Notes under the pieces: generated by a model
Databases searched by the model: none
Told to the model about the DNA's origin: nothing
The model's input: the letters and a program-made list of their open reading frames with translations, nothing else
Assembly: GCA_017642895.1 (NCBI GenBank)
Contig: JAEPON010000001.1
Coordinates: 124,001 to 188,000, forward strand
Direction of reading: 5' to 3'
Source: Roseitalea sp.
GTDB lineage: Bacteria; Pseudomonadota; Alphaproteobacteria; Rhizobiales; Rhizobiaceae
Length of the DNA stretch: 64,000 bases
Shown here: positions 60,572 to 64,000 of the stretch, one piece after another
Position numbering within the stretch: the stretch's first letter is position 1
Layout: the number at the start of each line of letters is the position of its first letter
Made by a program: the position numbers and the translations under genes

Positions 60572-61516
60572 ATGATGAGCGCAACGCCCGTTCTGATCGA
60601 CTGCGATCCCGGCCACGACGATGCGATTGCCCTGGTGATGGCGCATCGCTCGCCCGATATCGACCTTCTGGGTGTGACCACGGTCTGCGGCAACGCCACG
60701 CTCGACCGGACGACCACCAACGCCCGCAGGATCATGGAGTTCATCGGCGCGACCGATACGCCGATCGCCGAGGGCTGCCGGGAACCACTGGCACGCCCGT
60801 TGGTGCTCGGCACGGCCGATGGGCCGAGCGGTCTGGATGGCACACCCGATCTGCCGGAAGCATCGATGGCGCTCGACGAGCGGCACGCCGTCGATTTCAT
60901 CGCGGATACTCTGGCCAGTGCCAGCGAGCCCATCACGCTGGTTCCGACTGGCCCTTTGACGAACATCGCGTTGTTTTTGCTGAAATATCCGCACCTGAAG
61001 GACCGTATCGGGCGGATCGTGCTGATGGGTGGCGCGTTCTACCGTCGAAGCGAGTACATCACGCCGACCGAGTTCAATATCTTTTGCGATCCGGAAGCGG
61101 CCAACATCGTCGTAAACAGCGGCGTTGATGTCACCATGGTCGGTCTTGATGTGACGATGCATGTGTTGGTCGAGGAGCCGCAATTTGCCGAACTGGGCAA
61201 GATCGACACGCCGCTCGGCAAGGTCGTGCTGGATTGGCTTGCCTTTTATGAGAAGCTGCACCGCGGTATCATGGGCGTCGGCGGCGCATTGCATGATCCG
61301 CTGGCGCTTGCGGTGGTCATCGACCCCAGTTTGATCGAAACACGTCCCGCCCACATTGCGATCGACCTGACCGGTAGCCATATGTTCGGCGCGACCGTTG
61401 CCGACTTCTGGAACGAGCGCGGCGAGGGCACCAACGTCACTATCGCCACCAGTGTCGATTCCGACCGGTTCTTCGACTTGCTATATGGCTTGTTGCGTGA
61501 CGAACGCGGCGTATGA
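60572..61516 (+). CDS. Nucleoside hydrolase (canonical IunH family)
   Basis: 314 residues. Canonical metal site LIDCDPGHDDAIAL; LVPTGPLTNIALFL; IVLMGGAFYRRSEYITPTEFNIFCDPEAANIV; ALHDPLALAVV (catalytic His). Closest in pattern to RihA/RihB-like ribonucleoside hydrolases. Tandem with the first hydrolase, suggesting two base classes or a two-step process. Confidence 0.9.
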   Translation: MMSATPVLIDCDPGHDDAIALVMAHRSPDIDLLGVTTVCGNATLDRTTTNARRIMEFIGATDTPIAEGCREPLARPLVLGTADGPSGLDGTPDLPEASMALDERHAVDFIADTLASASEPITLVPTGPLTNIALFLLKYPHLKDRIGRIVLMGGAFYRRSEYITPTEFNIFCDPEAANIVVNSGVDVTMVGLDVTMHVLVEEPQFAELGKIDTPLGKVVLDWLAFYEKLHRGIMGVGGALHDPLALAVVIDPSLIETRPAHIAIDLTGSHMFGATVADFWNERGEGTNVTIATSVDSDRFFDLLYGLLRDERGV

Positions 61517-61531
61517 CAGGGGAGGTTTGCC

Positions 61532-62176
61532 ATGAAAGCGGACGTCTTTTCCGATCACCGGCATGACGGTTCGATGCGGCTGGTTGCCGATCAGGCGGCC
61601 GTCGTCGTGGTCGATATGATCAACGAGTTCTGCAAGCCGGGCGGCAAGATGGTGCTTCCCGGCTACGAGACCATCGTGCCACAGCAAAAGGCGGTGGTCG
61701 CCGCCGGCCGGCGGGCCGGGCTGCCGATTGTCTGGGTGGCCGACAGTCACCGCGCCAATCTGCGGCGCGATCGTGAATGGGTCAAACGCACGCCACATTG
61801 TGTGGAGGGCTCGTGGGGAACCGAGATCATCGACGATCACCAAGTCCTGCCCGATGACCGGATGGTACGCAAAGCGCGCTACTCCGCCTTCTTCCAGACC
61901 GACCTGGACCTTTTGTTGAAGGACAATTTGATCACCCAACTGATCGTGTTCGGGGTGGTGACCAACATCTGCGTGCGATCAACGGTCCATGACGCCTTTT
62001 TCCACGGCTATGAGGTCGTTGTACCGCACGACGCTTGCGCCGGCACCGGCGACCGCGAGCATCGATCCAGTCTTTACGACATCGCAACCCATTTCGGCAC
62101 GGTCTGCGCCAGTTCCGATGTCGTTGCCGGTCTGGCTGACGGTGCGCAGATTGCCAATCAGGTCATGGAGGCGTGA
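61532..62176 (+). CDS. Cysteine hydrolase of the isochorismatase superfamily (RutB/biuret-hydrolase-like)
   Basis: 214 residues. Catalytic triad D28 (VVVVDMINEF), K114 (RKARYSAF) and C147 (GVVTNICVRSTVHDAF). This D-K-C set marks amidases such as peroxyureidoacrylate amidohydrolase, biuret hydrolase, N-carbamoylsarcosine amidase and nicotinamidase. In an operon with nucleoside hydrolases, cleavage of a carbamoyl or amide group from the freed base is the most natural guess, but which base is unknown. Confidence 0.88.
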   Translation: MKADVFSDHRHDGSMRLVADQAAVVVVDMINEFCKPGGKMVLPGYETIVPQQKAVVAAGRRAGLPIVWVADSHRANLRRDREWVKRTPHCVEGSWGTEIIDDHQVLPDDRMVRKARYSAFFQTDLDLLLKDNLITQLIVFGVVTNICVRSTVHDAFFHGYEVVVPHDACAGTGDREHRSSLYDIATHFGTVCASSDVVAGLADGAQIANQVMEA

Positions 62177-62179
62177 TCG

Positions 62180-62719
62180 GTGAGCAAGACCGCTGTAAAG
62201 GGAACGCCCGCAGGCACTGCTTCGCAACGTCGGAAGGACCCTTCGGCCGCCAGGGTTTCCGCTGGCGAGCCGTCTGCCGACAGTGCTCTTTTGGCGGAAG
62301 AGACTGGCTTCCGTCTTGAGGCGCACAACGCCTATCTCATCCGGCTGGCCCATCAACGGGCGACACAGATTTTTCAGACCCTGTTTGAGGGTCATGCCGT
62401 CACGCCCACGCAGTTTGCGGTGATGGCAACGCTGGTTCGTTTCGGCGAGATGCCGCAGAACCGCCTCGGAAAACTGACCGGCATCGACACGGCGACACTC
62501 AGCCCCATGGTTTCGCGGCTGACGCAGCTTGGGCATGTGCATCGAACACCGTCAAAGACCGATCAGCGGGTCAATCTGATTGGCCTGACGGAAACGGGCA
62601 CACGTTACACGCTTGAACTGCTTCCACTGTCGCAGGAAGTCAGTGACCGGGTGTTGGCTCCGCTCAAGCCGCGCGACCGGCTTCGGTTCATCGCGTTGCT
62701 CGAGCAGATCATCGAATGA
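62180..62719 (+). CDS. MarR-family transcriptional regulator
   Basis: 179 residues from GTG 62180. Flexible N-terminus (1-45), then winged helix: ATQIFQTLFEGHAVTPTQFAVM, LGKLTGIDTATLSPMVSRLTQLGHV and HRTPSKTDQRVNLIGLTETG. Three bases after the hydrolase. The palindrome GTTCGTATACGAAC at 54752-54765 is a probable binding site, making it the local regulator; ligand not known. Confidence 0.9.
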   Translation: MSKTAVKGTPAGTASQRRKDPSAARVSAGEPSADSALLAEETGFRLEAHNAYLIRLAHQRATQIFQTLFEGHAVTPTQFAVMATLVRFGEMPQNRLGKLTGIDTATLSPMVSRLTQLGHVHRTPSKTDQRVNLIGLTETGTRYTLELLPLSQEVSDRVLAPLKPRDRLRFIALLEQIIE

Positions 62720-62746
62720 TCACAATCAACCCAGTGAGCATCAGAC

Positions 62747-63328
62747 ATGGTTGACTTTCCCATCCGCAAAACAAGCCTGATCGTCGATGAAATCCGTCAT
62801 GATGGTGGCACGCCGCCGCCCACAGCGCGGAAAAGGGCGGCGATGATGGCGGTTGTCAGAAATCCGTTTGCCGGTGCTTACCATGCCGACTTGCAGCCGG
62901 CGATGGACGACCTCAAACCCCTTGGACTGATGATGGCCGAGCGTCTCGTCGATGCGCTGGGCGGCAGGGACGGCATCGATTCCTATGGCAAAGGTGTGAT
63001 CGTCGGCACCGAAGGCGAACTCGAACATGGCGCGCTCTGGCATGTGCCGGGCGGATACGCCATGCGTGAGGTGCTGGGTGGCACCAAAGCCATCGTTCCG
63101 TCGTCCAAGAAAGTGGCCGCACCGGGAGCGCACATCGACATTCCCATCGGGCACATCAATGCGGCCTATGTCCGCAGTCACTTCGATGCCATGGAACTGG
63201 GGATGGCCGACGGGCCCAAACCCGATGAACTTCTTTTGTGCCTGGTCATGGCGTGCGGACCGAGGGTTCATGACCGCATGGGTGGCCTGGCAGCCGGAGA
63301 AATCTCTGCATTTGACGGGCTGCGCTAG
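62747..63328 (+). CDS. DUF1185 (AA_synth, PF06684) family protein
   Basis: 193 residues matching DUF1185: FPIRKTSLIVDEIRHDGG; RKRAAMMAVVRNPFAGAY; LMMAERLVDALGG; YGKGVIVGTEGELEHGALWHVPGG; ELLLCLVMACGPRVHDRMGG. Crystal structures of the family show a chorismate-mutase-like fold, but activity is not established. Its gene sits right after the MarR gene at the end of the nucleoside operon, where a role in the breakdown of a ring-opened base is a reasonable guess. The stop codon lies inside an inverted repeat. Confidence 0.88.
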   Translation: MVDFPIRKTSLIVDEIRHDGGTPPPTARKRAAMMAVVRNPFAGAYHADLQPAMDDLKPLGLMMAERLVDALGGRDGIDSYGKGVIVGTEGELEHGALWHVPGGYAMREVLGGTKAIVPSSKKVAAPGAHIDIPIGHINAAYVRSHFDAMELGMADGPKPDELLLCLVMACGPRVHDRMGGLAAGEISAFDGLR

Positions 63329-63353
63329 GGACGTTGATACTCAACAGTCCCTA
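63326..63353. repeat. Inverted repeat at the DUF1185 stop / IS end
   Basis: TAGGGAC-1-TTGA-3-TCAA-2-GTCCCTA. The TAG is the stop of DUF1185. It is probably a terminator or the remnant of the left end of the IS481-like element that follows. Confidence 0.5.
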
Positions 63354-63411
63354 GGTGTTTGATCCCATGTTTTGATGGTGCGATCCATTCGCCGGAATGG
63401 ACGGAGACGCT

Positions 63412-63760
63412 ATGGGACAGGTTCTGCTCGGGAGCGCCAAAACGACGGAGGCGATCCGTCGAGTGATACAACATCGTCATGTCCGGACGGCGCCCGCACC
63501 GGCATCATCCTTGTGACGAGCCGCGCCATCAAGCCCCCCGGACTTGATCCGGGGACACCACTGTCAAGCGCTTACGCTACGGTGACCATGACCAACTCAG
63601 GCGGCACCTGTGTGAGTTCATCGATGCCCACAATTTCGGACGGCGGTTGAAGACACGCAAGGGACTGACGCCCCACCGGTTCATCTGCAGACAATGGACA
63701 ATCGAGCCGGCACGATCCACACTCAGTTCGATCCATCAAATCCCCAAATCCCCACCACGA
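63412..63760 (+). pseudogene. IS481-family transposase remnant, internally deleted and frameshifted
   Basis: Two ends of an IS481 transposase can be read. The 5' piece from ATG 63412 gives MGQVLLGSAKTTEAIRRVIQHR, the start typical of this family. The 3' piece, from about 63555, gives TVKRLRYGDHDQLRRHLCEF, then FGRRLKTRKGLTPHRFICRQW and PARSTLSSIHQIP, in another frame. About 230 residues of the usual 320 are missing, including the DDE catalytic core. A palindromic repeat (63536-63554) sits at the junction. Confidence 0.85.
63536..63554. repeat. CCCCGGA-CTTGA-TCCGGGG palindromic repeat
   Basis: Perfect 7-bp stem with loop CTTGA. The string matches a palindromic repeat class common between genes in alphaproteobacteria. 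It sits at the deletion junction of the IS481 transposase. Confidence 0.7.
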
Positions 63761-63773
63761 CCTAGTCCTGCCG

Positions 63774-64000
63774 TTACATGGGCTGCCGGTTGCGGATGAG
63801 CTGCGAAATGGCGACAGCGAGCACCAAGCCGCCGCCATAGAACAGGTTCTGGACGAACGTATCGACGCCAAGAAAGTTCAGTCCCATGATGCCGGTCGAC
63901 AGGAAGTAGACCGCAACGAACGCACCGATTGCGTTAAAGCGCCCCGGCGAAATGGCGGTCGAGCCAAGGAAAGCGGCCGCAAACGCCGGCAACAGGAATG
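63774..64000 (-). CDS. RbsC-type ABC sugar permease, C-terminal part (5' end outside window)
   Basis: 75 residues visible, stop at 63774; frame open to the window end. FLLPAFAAAFLGSTAISPGRFN and GAFVAVYFLSTGIMGLNFLGVDTFVQNLFYGGGLVLAVAIS are C-terminal helices of ribose/xylose-type ABC permeases (RbsC family). The remaining 230 or so residues lie beyond the window. A pentose permease near a nucleoside locus may be coincidence. Confidence 0.85.
   Translation of the reverse strand, partial: FLLPAFAAAFLGSTAISPGRFNAIGAFVAVYFLSTGIMGLNFLGVDTFVQNLFYGGGLVLAVAISQLIRNRQPM

Noticed and set aside
63361..63773. Intact gene between DUF1185 and the permease
   Set aside because: The only similarity is to IS481 transposase, in two pieces in different frames with the catalytic core missing.

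Overview
The window is high-GC, gene-dense chromosomal DNA of an alphaproteobacterium, most likely order Hyphomicrobiales (Rhizobiales). Evidence for this is the flhA-fliR-rod-binding-flgN flagellar order, Lrp/AsnC-type regulators divergent from hpd and ald, AglEFGK-type sugar ABC genes, a ChrR anti-sigma factor beside cfa and a photolyase, a tandem glycine riboswitch before gcvTHP, and short GC-rich palindromic intergenic repeats of the kind common in rhizobia. I cannot name a species. Functional assignments come from reading translated sequence and motifs; no database search was run.

Layout. 1-4060: end of a flagellar operon (flhA C-terminus, fliR, a coiled-coil protein, a rod-binding protein, an FlgN-like chaperone, and two small membrane-anchored proteins of unknown function). 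4135-5857: Lrp-type regulator divergent from 4-hydroxyphenylpyruvate dioxygenase. 5926-12233: a five-gene sugar or compatible-solute ABC operon with a GH63-like glycosidase; one permease carries a periplasmic DUF11-like domain. 12571-25355: housekeeping genes (adenine deaminase, a PCMT-like methyltransferase, TrkH, threonine dehydratase, a PerM-type transporter, an MFS transporter, an alpha/beta hydrolase, a HlyU-like protein, aroA, an Lrp regulator, alanine dehydrogenase). 25453-29367: OmpA-like protein, GNAT acetyltransferase, SseA, AlaX, CysK. 29504-37748: a putative singlet-oxygen/membrane-stress cluster (chrR, SDR, MFS, cfa, DUF1365, FAD oxidoreductase, photolyase) with two near-identical TGATCC-N18-TAG promoters but no ECF sigma gene nearby. 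37829-43330: lactate dehydrogenase and gcvTHP under a tandem glycine riboswitch. 43411-52905: TctCBA tricarboxylate transporter with an AbrB-like protein, a CaiB-type CoA-transferase, a citryl-CoA-lyase-like enzyme, a solute-binding protein and a TctDE-like two-component system. 52961-63328: a BMP-type nucleoside ABC operon with two nucleoside hydrolases, a cysteine hydrolase, a MarR regulator and a DUF1185 protein, divergent from two dehydrogenases. 63326-64000: a decayed IS481 transposase and the C-terminus of an RbsC-type permease.

How the parts fit. Four loci look like complete uptake-plus-catabolism units: the glycoside ABC with GH63; the Tct locus, where a class III CoA-transferase and a citryl-CoA lyase could activate and cleave an imported tricarboxylate; the nucleoside locus, where imported nucleosides would be split and the base or ribose processed further; and the alanine/tyrosine modules with dedicated Lrp regulators. 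In the three ABC/TTT operons a strong stem-loop lies directly after the binding-protein gene, as expected when the binding protein is made in excess over the membrane subunits. The most novel-looking items are the orphan ChrR cluster with a cysteine-less anti-sigma domain, the DUF11-like domain in an ABC permease, the CoA-transferase/citryl-CoA-lyase tricarboxylate locus, and the nucleoside/DUF1185 locus.
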